Shown: positions 8,699-18,472 of the stretch, piece after piece
Layout: the number at the start of each line of letters is the position of its first letter
Numbering within the stretch: position 1 is the first letter of the stretch
NCBI GenBank assembly: GCA_001856825.1
Contig: ATMD01000004.1
Coordinates: 62,001-126,000, forward strand
Length of the DNA stretch: 64,000 nucleotides
Direction: 5' to 3'
DNA from: Thermoplasmatales archaeon I-plasma
Lineage (GTDB): Archaea; Thermoplasmatota; Thermoplasmata; Thermoplasmatales; GCA-001856825
Notes under the pieces: generated by a model
Databases searched by the model: none
What the model saw: the letters and a program-made list of their open reading frames with translations, nothing else
Told to the model about the DNA's origin: nothing
Program-made: the position numbers and the translations under genes

Positions 8699-9892
8699 AT
8701 GGAGGTCACTAAACAATACCTGAGATCGCCTGAGTTCCTGGCCGACCCATATCCATTGTATGAGAAAATAAGGAATTCAAATGAAGTCTATCATGCTAAC
8801 GAACTGGACGCGTACTGGCTAATGAGGCATTCAGATTGCGATCTTCTCCTCAAGAGTCCTGATTTTGGAAAGGAAATCGATGACAATTTCACTTCCACTA
8901 GTGATTCTAAAAAAACATCTAACGTAATGGAAGACCCCTACCGGTCGATGCTGTTCCTTGATCCTCCACGTCATACCAGGTTAAGGCTCCTTGTAACTAA
9001 AGCATTCACGCCTAAAGCTGTAGAAAGCATGAGACCATTTGTTGAAGAGATTTCAACGAACATGGCCAAAAAGGGTCGCAATAACTTCTTCTTCGACGTC
9101 ATAGAAGAATTTGCAGCACCTATACCTGCTTACACAATTGCGAAGATGCTTGGGGTTCCTCAATCTGATATGTCAAAGTTCAAGGCGTGGTCTGACGACG
9201 CAGTACTATCTTTGGACGTTGCGACTGGAAAGGAGGAACAGGCTAAGGCAGATCAAGCCCAGTCAAATCTCTTGGATTATTTTCAGAAACTCATTGATGA
9301 GAGGAGGAAGAACCTTACGGACGATCTTTTGAGTGATCTCATTAGATCAGAGGAATCTGGTGATAAGCTGTCTCACACGGAGCTTCTGGTAATGTGCAAT
9401 CTTTTGCTAATAGCGGGTCACGAAACAACCACTAATCTCATCGGAAATGGCTTCTTGGCGCTCGTAAGGAACAGGGAACAGTTTGAGATGTTAAGGGAGG
9501 ATAGATCCCTCATGAAATCGGCAGTGGATGAGTTCCTGAGGTATGATCCACCGGTGCAGAGGGTGTCTAGGGCTCTTTACAGAGATGCTAATTTTTCAGG
9601 TAAGCTGCTGCAAAAAGGATCAGTAGTGACAGCAGTTATAGGGTCAGCGAACAGGGACCCTGAAGTCTTCGAGCGCCCAAATGAACTCAATATAGCAAGA
9701 AAGGAGAACAAGCATCTTTCGTTCAGTGCTGGGATACATTACTGCCTTGGAGCTCAGCTTGCCAAATTGGAGGCGGAGGTCGCTTTTAATGTACTGTGCG
9801 ATAAGTTTGAAAACCCCAGGCTCTACGAAGAACCTCAATGGAGAAAGAACTCAAATATGCACGGTATGCAAACTCTAAAGATTGCATTATGA
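8699..9892 (+). CDS. Cytochrome P450
   Basis: Heme-thiolate monooxygenase of 397 residues, soluble with no membrane anchor, the size of the thermoacidophile P450s such as CYP119 and Picrophilus CYP231. The I-helix oxygen-activation motif is AGHETT at residues 239-244, the K-helix ExxR is EFLR, and the heme ligand is Cys349 in FSAGIHYCLG. No ferredoxin or ferredoxin reductase gene is adjacent, so the electron donor is not evident. The substrate cannot be told. Heme would come from a pathway that includes the hemA-hemB genes at the far end of this window. P450s are patchy in archaea, so transfer is plausible. Confidence 0.96.
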   Translation: MEVTKQYLRSPEFLADPYPLYEKIRNSNEVYHANELDAYWLMRHSDCDLLLKSPDFGKEIDDNFTSTSDSKKTSNVMEDPYRSMLFLDPPRHTRLRLLVTKAFTPKAVESMRPFVEEISTNMAKKGRNNFFFDVIEEFAAPIPAYTIAKMLGVPQSDMSKFKAWSDDAVLSLDVATGKEEQAKADQAQSNLLDYFQKLIDERRKNLTDDLLSDLIRSEESGDKLSHTELLVMCNLLLIAGHETTTNLIGNGFLALVRNREQFEMLREDRSLMKSAVDEFLRYDPPVQRVSRALYRDANFSGKLLQKGSVVTAVIGSANRDPEVFERPNELNIARKENKHLSFSAGIHYCLGAQLAKLEAEVAFNVLCDKFENPRLYEEPQWRKNSNMHGMQTLKIAL

Positions 9893-10065
9893 TATTCCCC
9901 CTAAGTTTGACGCTTCTTAGAATGTGAAATTAGGGAAGATGAAGTAATCCCTTTAGGGATGTATTCAGGGGGCGAAGTGAGTCCTGCATTTGCAAATTCT
10001 TTCGATTAAGCAACCACAACCTTACAAAATGGGTTTCATTTCAACCGTTGGTAAATTTTTTTAAG

Positions 10066-10083
10066 ATATATCCAGAGATATAT
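10066..10083. repeat. Perfect inverted repeat (7-bp arms)
   Basis: ATATATC-CAGA-GATATAT. It could be a protein-binding palindrome or a hairpin. The A/T-rich arms also resemble TATA elements. It lies 300 nt from the kinase start, so a direct operator role is uncertain. Confidence 0.35.
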
Positions 10084-10351
10084 ACTTTTGACTACTGTCA
10101 ATTACCATAACTATATTTAAGTAAGATACGGAAGATGAAGTACTAATAAAACGATGAATAAACTTACCAGTTTGAAATATAACAGCCTCAGTACTGCATT
10201 CCCAAATTTACATTAACCTCCATTCCTTGATAATTAGAAGCTAATTCCTCAATTCCAAGTTATCGACATAGGAAAAATTAGCTCAGGCCGAGTCTAATTT
10301 CCTATTCTATGGGTCTCATATACGCCTAAAGGAAGAGTAAAAACAAAATAC

Positions 10352-10359
10352 TTATAAAT
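10352..10359 (+). promoter_or_regulatory. TATA box of kinase-ATPase-TPR gene 1
   Basis: TTATAAAT, preceded by an A-rich BRE-like stretch, lies about 30 nt before the GTG start. The expected transcription start is therefore at or a few bases before the start codon (near-leaderless mRNA). Confidence 0.55.
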
Positions 10360-10386
10360 TAAGCATATTTAAGATAATTAATCGAG

Positions 10387-13300
10387 GTGAAAGACATTTC
10401 AAATGTACCTGAGAGCTTCCAGAATGGAAGGTATAAAATTCTGAAAAAGTTAGGGGAGGGCGGCAAGGGTATCGTGTTTAAGTGTCTGGATAACAACCTT
10501 AACAGAGTTGTGGCAATCAAGCTTATTAAAGGGGATGTTACTGAAGGTGACTCCTATTCCAGAATCCGAAGGGAAGCGGAGACTACTGCCAAGATGTCTC
10601 ATCAGAACATGGTTGCAATCTATGACATGCAGAAAGATGGTGACAGATTTTATATGGTGATGGAGTTTGTTGACGGGGACAATCTACTGGAATACGTAGC
10701 AAGAAGTAAAAGAGGACTATCAGTGAATGAGGTTATCAGAATAACTATATCTGTTGCGGAGGCACTTGAATACGCTCATGAGAGGGGTGTTTTTCATCGA
10801 GATATAAAGCCAGAAAATATAATGATGACAAAAGATGGTACACCGAAGATAATGGACTTTGGTCTAGCAAAGGCATTTGACTCACCCAGCCTGACCCATG
10901 CAGGAACCATTGTTGGTACTCCAGCTTATATTTCCCCTGAAAGCGCTCTCGGCAAGAATGTCGATGCCAGGTCTGACCTATATTCCCTTGGATGCGTCAT
11001 ATATTTTATGTGTACTGGAGTTCCCCCATTTTCTGCTACAGACAGCATTCAATTGATCTACAATCACATTCACGACTACCCTCCCCCTCCGTCCTCAATA
11101 AATGAAGACATTCCAAAACAACTTGATTCTGTTGTAATGAAGCTTCTTAGAAAGAACCCTTCGGAAAGGTTTCAGGACGCGCACAAACTGGTAGAAGCAA
11201 TAAGGGGAATAGAGGACCTGATCAATATTCCAGAAAGAGCGATGAAATCAGAAGGGTCACTTGATAACATTTCACCTAAGAGAGGCTCCATTTCCAGTTC
11301 CCAAATAAGAACTTCCTCACTCATAGGAGTTGACCCAGAGGTATCCTTGCTCAAGGGAGCCATTGATTCTGTCCTTATGGGCGAGGGTAAAGCTGTAATG
11401 GTCATAGGAGATTCCGGACAGGGAAAAACACGATTGTGTGAGGAACTTATTGACTATGGACTATTGAGAGGGTTGAAGGTAATAATGGCCAGAGGGAAGG
11501 AGAACAGGAGTTCCACTCCTAACTATATCCTGTCTGACGTTTTCAGGGAATTCTTCTTTGAAGCACCGCAACAGTTGATATACAAAGTGTGTGGGAACTA
11601 TGGGGACGTTGCTGCAAAAGTGCTTCCAGATCTTTCCGGGAAAATTGGAAGGATAAGCGACCTTTCCGCCCAGGACCCTAATGAAGCTGCTTTAAGATTT
11701 CAGGAAGGAATATTTGAAATAATGAAAAACATAGGAAAGGAAATGCCAATTCTCCTGGTGCTGGACGACCTGAATTATGCTGATTACGCGTCATTGGGTA
11801 CTATCAGTTCTCTCCTTGAAAATGTAAAGAACATCAACATGTTACTTCTCATGACTTCAATTCCCAGTGATGATTTGGAAAATCCAATTCTGGAGAAAAT
11901 TTTGGGGAACAGGCGGATCACTTCGATTAGGTTGCACAATCTTGACAAAGAGCAGACCACAGAGCTCATTGCAAGGCAGCTAGGAGAGGAAAAGAGGAAT
12001 ATTACGGACGAGTTTACAAATTTCATCTTCTCCAGGACCAAGGGGAATCCTCTGTATGTTGAGGAGGTCCTGAAATTGCTGATAGAAAAGAAGATGATAT
12101 TCAGGAAGGACTCGGGGAGCTGGGACAGGAAGCCGATTGATGAAATCGGAATTCCATCCTCAGTCAAGGGCATAATAAGGGAGAGGCTATCTAATATAGA
12201 CGAAAAGAGCAAAGAGATACTGTCGGTCTCCTCGGTCATAGGACAGGAATTCGATATAGATGTCCTTGAAAAATTGATGGATTCCATGGATAGCAATACA
12301 CTCTACAACGAAATTGAAAGGCTGGAGAAGAGCAGGATACTTATGGAGAGGAAGACCAGGCCAGGTCAGTTCAAGCTCTATTTCGGAAATCCCCAGGTAT
12401 ACAGTTACTTCTTCGATTCTGTCTCAATGCTAAGGAAGAAAAAACTACACGGGAAAATTGCTCAGGTAATGCTTTCCCTGTACGGTGAAGATGACCAGGA
12501 TGCGCTTCCGGAACTTGCCTATCATTTCCTGGAGGCGGGAGACTATGAAAATGCGCTAAAGTTTGGAAAGAAACTTGCCGACTTGTGGGCCTCTTCGTTC
12601 CAGTTTGAACGTGCAGCTAAACAGTACAGGTCAACGCTTGAAATCATGGAAATGCTTCCTGGTTATACCAAAACTGAAGAAGGAAGGAAACAGAAAGCCA
12701 TTCTCCTTTATAATGCAGCGTACAACAGCTCCTACGCCGGGGAAAGCGACTATGAAAGTATTGAGCAGGCAATCAGGATATTCGAAGGACTAAAGGATAA
12801 TGAAATGGTTGCAAAATGTCTCATACTGATCGTCAGTAGAAAGGATGAGAAGCAGAAGTACTGGCTTAACTATGCAGTCAACTTCCTCAGGAAAAATATG
12901 GCAGCGCCAGAGTTGAGGAATATAGTGACTCGCCTGGGATGGGGTATAGCAAACGCATTCTGGTATAGGGCTGAATTTAAAGAAGCCAGGGAGATAAATG
13001 ATGAAACTTTAGAATACGTAACAAAGAGCGGAATAGAAGACCTCTTTTCTGAGGCACTCAGAGTGACGTCATCTACGCTCTTGGAAATCAACAACAAGGA
13101 AGATATTGAAAGGATTTTCACAATTTACAGGGAAGCCGAAGATTACGTGGTAAAAATTACCTCTGAAAATCCAGAAGATGCGTTTCTTACAAACGTCGCC
13201 GTCAGTTTCTATGACAGTGATGCCAACAAGCACTTTTTCCTGAAACACGACCTTGGGTTGGTGGAACAGTCATTCAACAAGGGTCTGAAGTTCAATCTTG

Positions 13301-14079
13301 ACCTATGCTCTAAGAGCGCAAAGCGGGTAATAATAGCGGAAAGAGCCTTGCTTGTCCTTCTACCTAAGGGGAAATGGGATGAATTAAAGGCTGTTTTAGA
13401 TGAAGAGCAGTTTAAGGGCTCCTTAGATACCCATGTTGGCTTAGTTCTGCTACTTATAAATTCGATAATTGACGCATACAGAGGAAAGTGGGATAGTGCA
13501 ATGCGCGGATTTGACAAGATTGACGGAGCTTCTTCCACCCAGTTCATAACTTTCTCATCGCCGTACAAAGCGATGACCCTGATAGATATGAACAGACTTG
13601 AAGAGGCAATCGTATATGCGGCTAACACACTAAACAGAATCAAATCGAAGATTCTAAACGGAGAAGTTTTCAGGGGATATGTGGAAATGTCATATTACGG
13701 ATCGGTGGCTGGCAGCCTATCCGGCGACAAAGAAAATTCTGAAAAGTATTTGGACATATTCCTTGACTTTTCAAAGAGGTTTGATGAAGAGTGGATATCT
13801 GCCTATAAGAAGGCTGCGGAATCTTTTCACGAGGAAGCATTTGGGGAAATAAAGAATGCAATTGAACTAATGAAAGATGCAAGAGATTATTTCATCTCTG
13901 CCGGATACGAGTTATTTGGAGCCCAACTGTCATATGAACTCGCAAGGTTGCACCATAAAAACAATAACTGGGAGAAAAGCAATGAGGCACTTACTAGGGC
14001 ATATGACACATTCGACAGACTAAGCTGTTCTCCATATGTCGAGAAATGCCTAAGGCTGAAGGAGCTCTTGAAGGCTTGA
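10387..14079 (+). CDS. Hanks-type Ser/Thr kinase fused to STAND-like ATPase and TPR-like tail (paralogue 1)
   Basis: A 1230-residue multidomain signalling protein. Kinase domain, about residues 15-275: glycine loop LGEGGKGIVFKC, catalytic Lys45, Glu63, HRDIKPEN with Asp139, DFG at 157-159, and an activation segment ending GTPAYISPE. All catalytic residues are present, so it should be active. ATPase domain, about 310-620: Walker A GDSGQGKT at 341-348, Walker B ILLVLDD at 455-461, with the layout of bacterial AAA_16/STAND regulators such as PknK. The rest is helical and resembles tetratricopeptide repeats (for example YHFLEAGDYENALKFGKKLA). No membrane segment or DNA-binding domain was seen. 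The start is a GTG; an in-frame TAA lies 10 nt upstream. It is convergent, 35 nt apart, with a full-length paralogue. A role in phospho-signalling is inferred; ligand and target are unknown. Confidence 0.88.
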   Translation: MKDISNVPESFQNGRYKILKKLGEGGKGIVFKCLDNNLNRVVAIKLIKGDVTEGDSYSRIRREAETTAKMSHQNMVAIYDMQKDGDRFYMVMEFVDGDNLLEYVARSKRGLSVNEVIRITISVAEALEYAHERGVFHRDIKPENIMMTKDGTPKIMDFGLAKAFDSPSLTHAGTIVGTPAYISPESALGKNVDARSDLYSLGCVIYFMCTGVPPFSATDSIQLIYNHIHDYPPPPSSINEDIPKQLDSVVMKLLRKNPSERFQDAHKLVEAIRGIEDLINIPERAMKSEGSLDNISPKRGSISSSQIRTSSLIGVDPEVSLLKGAIDSVLMGEGKAVMVIGDSGQGKTRLCEELIDYGLLRGLKVIMARGKENRSSTPNYILSDVFREFFFEAPQQLIYKVCGNYGDVAAKVLPDLSGKIGRISDLSAQDPNEAALRFQEGIFEIMKNIGKEMPILLVLDDLNYADYASLGTISSLLENVKNINMLLLMTSIPSDDLENPILEKILGNRRITSIRLHNLDKEQTTELIARQLGEEKRNITDEFTNFIFSRTKGNPLYVEEVLKLLIEKKMIFRKDSGSWDRKPIDEIGIPSSVKGIIRERLSNIDEKSKEILSVSSVIGQEFDIDVLEKLMDSMDSNTLYNEIERLEKSRILMERKTRPGQFKLYFGNPQVYSYFFDSVSMLRKKKLHGKIAQVMLSLYGEDDQDALPELAYHFLEAGDYENALKFGKKLADLWASSFQFERAAKQYRSTLEIMEMLPGYTKTEEGRKQKAILLYNAAYNSSYAGESDYESIEQAIRIFEGLKDNEMVAKCLILIVSRKDEKQKYWLNYAVNFLRKNMAAPELRNIVTRLGWGIANAFWYRAEFKEAREINDETLEYVTKSGIEDLFSEALRVTSSTLLEINNKEDIERIFTIYREAEDYVVKITSENPEDAFLTNVAVSFYDSDANKHFFLKHDLGLVEQSFNKGLKFNLDLCSKSAKRVIIAERALLVLLPKGKWDELKAVLDEEQFKGSLDTHVGLVLLLINSIIDAYRGKWDSAMRGFDKIDGASSTQFITFSSPYKAMTLIDMNRLEEAIVYAANTLNRIKSKILNGEVFRGYVEMSYYGSVAGSLSGDKENSEKYLDIFLDFSKRFDEEWISAYKKAAESFHEEAFGEIKNAIELMKDARDYFISAGYELFGAQLSYELARLHHKNNNWEKSNEALTRAYDTFDRLSCSPYVEKCLRLKELLKA

Positions 14080-14114
14080 ATGTTTTCAAAAGTAAGAATG
14101 ACGGAAAATCCCTT

Positions 14115-17100
14115 TTAGGCCTTCAGTAGCTCCTTCCGTGAAAGTACTTTCTGCGCATACATCGTGGCACCTATTTGAGAAAACAGCTGCATTGCTCTAT
14201 TCAGGCACTCATCTGCATTTCCCAAATTGCCAGAGTCGTGGTAAACTGTTGCCAACAACAGTAGGTCCCTGCCAGCAAAGAACCTTATTCCGAGTTCTGT
14301 CCATATGGTTATAGATTTTTTTAACTTATCCTCAGCCTCTCCAAATTTTTTATCGTGTATCGCAACTACCGCTTCGATCCGACAGGAGCAGGCTGACATC
14401 CATCTTTCATTGATGGATGATGCCATATTCTTCAGTTCTCCTATATGTTTTTTTGCGTTTTCTAATTGCCCAATCCTAACATAAGCCTCGGAAGCCAAAT
14501 AGTCAATGAAGACTTTGGGAAGTATTCTAGTTGCAGACTGTGGGATTCCTAAAATTATATTACCGGCTTCATTTAACGTGAGTCTGAAATTATCGTCCTG
14601 CCCCGTATCCAGATAGTATAAGAGTTCTGGTATTACAAGTAAAATTGGATATACCGTCATTTCACTGAGTTCCGAGTTCCTGAAAACTGATTTTGATAAT
14701 TCAGCATAGTCCCCATTCGCAAGATAGTACCACGAAAGTACTATTCTGCCTAGGGTCTTCGAATGACGCTCATGTGAAGTTCCAGAGCTTGCAACAACAT
14801 ACTTTCTTGGGATGCTTTCTAATTCATTTTTTGCCGCCTCAAATCCCTCTGCCAACATAGAATATGCAAGTGCTCGCTCTGCCTTCAGGACGTTGATATA
14901 ACTATGAGCGCCTACCTGTTCCGAAATTCTAATGGCGTCATCCAGGCTCTCCCTAACTAAATTCAAATTGAGAGTGACAAAGTAGTGGAAGAGAGCCAAA
15001 TTATTTTCTATTTCTGGCTTCAAACTTTTCAAAGCATGTTGTCTTTTTCCTAGTATCTTATCTGCCAAGTCAAGGAGACCCTTAAGCCTCTCTAAAACGT
15101 ACATTTTATCTGATTCATTCAGTATTTCCTTAAATCCCAAATCTGCAAGTTCAGCGAATAGTATGATAGACTTATTCTTAAGATGATCAACCATTTCCTT
15201 ATTGTTTCTAATGGTGTTCTGTAAAAGTTCGTTTACCTTTTTTGCTTCTTGAATTTCGCCTTTTTGGGCTAGAAGATATCCTGTATAATAGTACATGAAA
15301 TCTAATTTAGCCTCAAATGTTTCCTCCGAGTCACTAATGCTTTCAACTGCTCTTTTTATGTCTTCAAAGGCGCTATCTGCCTCGTCTCTTGACGCGTATA
15401 TGGTATAAATTACGGCTGCTTCAATGAAATGCCTATCGTCACCTATTTCTTTGAAAATGTCCATTGCAGACCTAGCATTCTTGTAGACTGCCCCTCCCTC
15501 TACCCCTCTTAGATTGCTTGCGATCTTCAGATGAAGCATAGCGGCTTCACTTTTCTTCTGGTTAGCGTCTGGAAATGGAAGAGAAGATAATATTTCAAGA
15601 CACTTCTCATAAGACACGCTTGCTTGGGTAAATTCAGCCATTGATGAAAGGAAATCAGCTTCCATCTTCCTATACTCAAGAGCCTTTTGAAAGTTTCCTC
15701 CTTCTTGGAAGTGTTCTGCAAGGGCAGATATTGATGCGGGATCTATGTTTCCCTTATCGACTGACATCTCGATTACCCTGGCAATATTTTCGTGGAGTTT
15801 TTTCCTCCTAATCATGGTTACCTCTTCGTACAATATCTCCCTTACTTGCGGGTCAGTGAAATATATTCTAATGTTACCTCCACGCCCTTCTTTCTCTGAA
15901 AGGAATTTTCTATTTATTAGTCTCTCGACAATGTTCATAATTTTATCTTCGTCCTCTATTCCAGAAAGTTTTATGAGCAGTTCGTAATCAAAATCCTGGC
16001 CTATTACTGATGCTATCTTAAGCAAGTTTAACGATTCGTCATCAAGTCCCTCTATCTTCGACCTCACTATGCTCTTCAGTGATGTTGGTATGTTTATTGA
16101 GGATAGGGATTCCATTTCCCACGCCCCGTCCCCATTCTGGTATATCTGCTTCCTGTCTATGAGGTATTTCAATGTCTCTTCAAGGAATAGTGGGTTACCA
16201 TAGGATTTCCTGTAAACTAAGTTCAGGAAATCATCAGATAAGTTATCAGGTCTGTCTCCAAGATAGTTTGATATTAGGAGCCTTGTGCTCTCCCTGTCGA
16301 GATTCCCAAGCTCTATGATTTCCAATATCCGAGCCTTTATAGCCTCGCCCATTGCCTTCATGATGTCGGAGTTCTCATCAAGAGGTATAGAAGCTCCCAT
16401 GAAAACAACCCTCTGAGAACTGACGAACTCGTAGTAGTAGCGGAAGAAGGTCAGGGAGAAGGAATCGATAAACTGTATGTCATCAAAAGAGACGAACAGG
16501 GGATTCTCCTTACTCATATTCTCTATGAATACGGAAACTGCCTCATTCCTCCTCGCCCTCTGCTGCTCGGCATCAAGTCCCGGAAACTCAGGCACCTTGC
16601 CAAGTCTCGGAGCTATCTCAGGCACTATTTTCTGCATCTGGTCAGCATAGTCTCCGCATATCTTGTATACCAGCTGCATGGGCTGTGATGATATGTATTC
16701 TCTGAACATGTCTGATAGGGCCTGCCCTGGAATGTTTGACTTGCTCTTGCTGCACCTTACTGATAGCACTGTGAACCCCCTCAAAGAGGCGTATGCCCTC
16801 GCCTCCTCCAGGAACCTTGTCTTACCTGTTCCTGTCTGGCCCACTACCATGATCATGGAACCTATGCCTGTGAGGGCGGCATCTATCTGTGAGCGAACCT
16901 TGCCTGTTTCCATGTCCCTACCCACAAGCGGCCTCCTCTGGTGACCGGAAGAGATTGAAAATCCTGTTAACGATATGCCTGAAGCACTGGGTGAAGCCTT
17001 TTCCACATTGTGGACGGGATTATTTTCCTGGTACTTCAGTGACCTGAGGACAGCAAGGAGATCAGAGGCTGACTGATACCTGGATGAAGGGTCTTTTGAC

Positions 17101-17879
17101 AACAACTTCATTATCACGTTGTCCAAGTCCTCAGGGAAGTCGTGCCTTATCCTCCGTACCGGTACAGGTGTATCGTTTATGTGACTGTATACAAGCTTGA
17201 GGTTGTCGTTTGAGACGAATGGGGGATGGCCAGTGGCCATTGAGTACATAACACAGCCGAGGGAGTAGAGATCCGAACGGGCGTCGTTCTCCTTTCCCAG
17301 GGCACTTTCAGGTGATATGAATGCGGGAGTTCCGACTATTGCGCCCGCATGAGTGAGTTTAGGGCTGTCCATGGACCTGGCAAGGCCAAAGTCCATTATC
17401 TTTGGTATACCGTCCTTTGATATCATCACATTCTCAGGCTTTATGTCCCTGTGGAGTATGCCCTGTTTATGGGAATACTCAAGTGCTTCAGCTATGGCTG
17501 TGGATATCCTGACTATATCGTAGGGAGAGAGCACTGACTTTTCTTTGATCACGTCGTCAAGGCTCTTGCCGTCTATGTATTCTATCACGAGGAAAGGATG
17601 GTTGTCCACGTTCCCTATGTCGTAAACGGATACTATGTTCTGGTGGTTCAACCTTGCAGTTGTCTGCGCTTCCCTCTTGAACCTTGAAGAAGTCTCATCG
17701 TCAAGTGAAGTCTTGATCATCTTCACTGCCACAGTCCTGCTAAGCATCTCGTCTGAACACTTGAATACTATCCCCTTACCGCCCTCTCCAAGCTTCTTTA
17801 CAACAACATACCTTCCGTCTGAAAATGATCGAGGTATCTCGCCTCCCATCTCTACTCTCTCTCTTGATGTTGAAATCAT
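14115..17879 (-). CDS. Hanks-type Ser/Thr kinase fused to STAND-like ATPase and TPR-like tail (paralogue 2)
   Basis: A 1254-residue paralogue of the convergent neighbour with the same domain order. Kinase: LGEGGKGIVFKC, Lys53, Glu70, HRDIKPEN with Asp145, DFG 163-165, GTPAFISPE. ATPase: Walker A GQTGTGKT 347-354, Walker B LFVSFDD 461-467, followed by a helical winged-helix-like and TPR-like tail. Both proteins end with nearly the same residues (RKELLKA and RLKELLKA). The catalytic halves are clearly alike. The tails have diverged much more, which suggests different inputs or targets for the same output module. The kinase/ATPase-coding part is noticeably GC-richer (sampled lines about 47-52%) than parts of the tail (down to about 32%). 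The start at 17879 has further in-frame Met choices (residue 11), so the N-terminus is approximate. Confidence 0.88.
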   Translation of the reverse strand: MISTSRERVEMGGEIPRSFSDGRYVVVKKLGEGGKGIVFKCSDEMLSRTVAVKMIKTSLDDETSSRFKREAQTTARLNHQNIVSVYDIGNVDNHPFLVIEYIDGKSLDDVIKEKSVLSPYDIVRISTAIAEALEYSHKQGILHRDIKPENVMISKDGIPKIMDFGLARSMDSPKLTHAGAIVGTPAFISPESALGKENDARSDLYSLGCVMYSMATGHPPFVSNDNLKLVYSHINDTPVPVRRIRHDFPEDLDNVIMKLLSKDPSSRYQSASDLLAVLRSLKYQENNPVHNVEKASPSASGISLTGFSISSGHQRRPLVGRDMETGKVRSQIDAALTGIGSMIMVVGQTGTGKTRFLEEARAYASLRGFTVLSVRCSKSKSNIPGQALSDMFREYISSQPMQLVYKICGDYADQMQKIVPEIAPRLGKVPEFPGLDAEQQRARRNEAVSVFIENMSKENPLFVSFDDIQFIDSFSLTFFRYYYEFVSSQRVVFMGASIPLDENSDIMKAMGEAIKARILEIIELGNLDRESTRLLISNYLGDRPDNLSDDFLNLVYRKSYGNPLFLEETLKYLIDRKQIYQNGDGAWEMESLSSINIPTSLKSIVRSKIEGLDDESLNLLKIASVIGQDFDYELLIKLSGIEDEDKIMNIVERLINRKFLSEKEGRGGNIRIYFTDPQVREILYEEVTMIRRKKLHENIARVIEMSVDKGNIDPASISALAEHFQEGGNFQKALEYRKMEADFLSSMAEFTQASVSYEKCLEILSSLPFPDANQKKSEAAMLHLKIASNLRGVEGGAVYKNARSAMDIFKEIGDDRHFIEAAVIYTIYASRDEADSAFEDIKRAVESISDSEETFEAKLDFMYYYTGYLLAQKGEIQEAKKVNELLQNTIRNNKEMVDHLKNKSIILFAELADLGFKEILNESDKMYVLERLKGLLDLADKILGKRQHALKSLKPEIENNLALFHYFVTLNLNLVRESLDDAIRISEQVGAHSYINVLKAERALAYSMLAEGFEAAKNELESIPRKYVVASSGTSHERHSKTLGRIVLSWYYLANGDYAELSKSVFRNSELSEMTVYPILLVIPELLYYLDTGQDDNFRLTLNEAGNIILGIPQSATRILPKVFIDYLASEAYVRIGQLENAKKHIGELKNMASSINERWMSACSCRIEAVVAIHDKKFGEAEDKLKKSITIWTELGIRFFAGRDLLLLATVYHDSGNLGNADECLNRAMQLFSQIGATMYAQKVLSRKELLKA

Positions 17880-18472
17880 TTATTAGGTTATCGAAAAAAG
17901 ATTCACTGCACCTAATAATTGCTTCAGAAACTTTCTAATTCACTTCTACGTGCTCCTCTTATCTTAAGATAGGACCTACCTTTATATCATCTACAGAGGG
18001 TACTTCAAACTTCTTCATCACGTAACATCGATCACTCACTTTGACCGCAATTGACTCCCAACTACCTCATCATGCAATTCACTGAATATCTAAAAATTTG
18101 GATAGACAAAACTACATCATATTTTTGTGCGTTAATTCTCTGGTCTAGGGGACTGGCATTCCAAGAAGACGCATGGAATAAATATCCCTCTCATCCACTT
18201 TCTTTACTCTCTTATAACTTATGTCATTTATCAATTACAGCAGCTAATTGAAAGAATCTCCGTCCGCTTTATTATCACGCAACAAGTTTGCACCCTAGTG
18301 TCATTAAAATCGATTGATTCATATATATGCATCATTCGAGAAGGGTATTCATGATCCTCTTCGTTCATAAAAACACTGGATTCTCTTATCGAATGAATCT
18401 TTACCTTATTGTGTGCTCTTGAAAGACAGAAGAATTTAGAAAGAGGTTAAAATCTTCTTCCTAAGGATATAA
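17880..18472. other. Intergenic region without convincing gene
   Basis: About 590 nt, AT-rich. One short open frame is present (18051-18251), but its composition is not protein-like. The upstream part must hold the promoter of kinase paralogue 2 (minus strand) and the downstream part that of the 103-residue gene. No repeat or RNA fold was recognised. Confidence 0.45.

Larger units (their letters stand above)
9893..10386. other. AT-rich intergenic region upstream of kinase gene
   Basis: No credible gene. It holds a small inverted repeat ATCCC-TTTA-GGGAT just after the P450, a perfect inverted repeat at 10066-10083 and the promoter of the following kinase gene. Confidence 0.5.

Noticed and set aside
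18051..18251. 66-codon plus-strand frame between kinase paralogue 2 and the 103-residue gene
   Set aside because: Composition is not protein-like, with no ribosome binding site or TATA box at proper distance.
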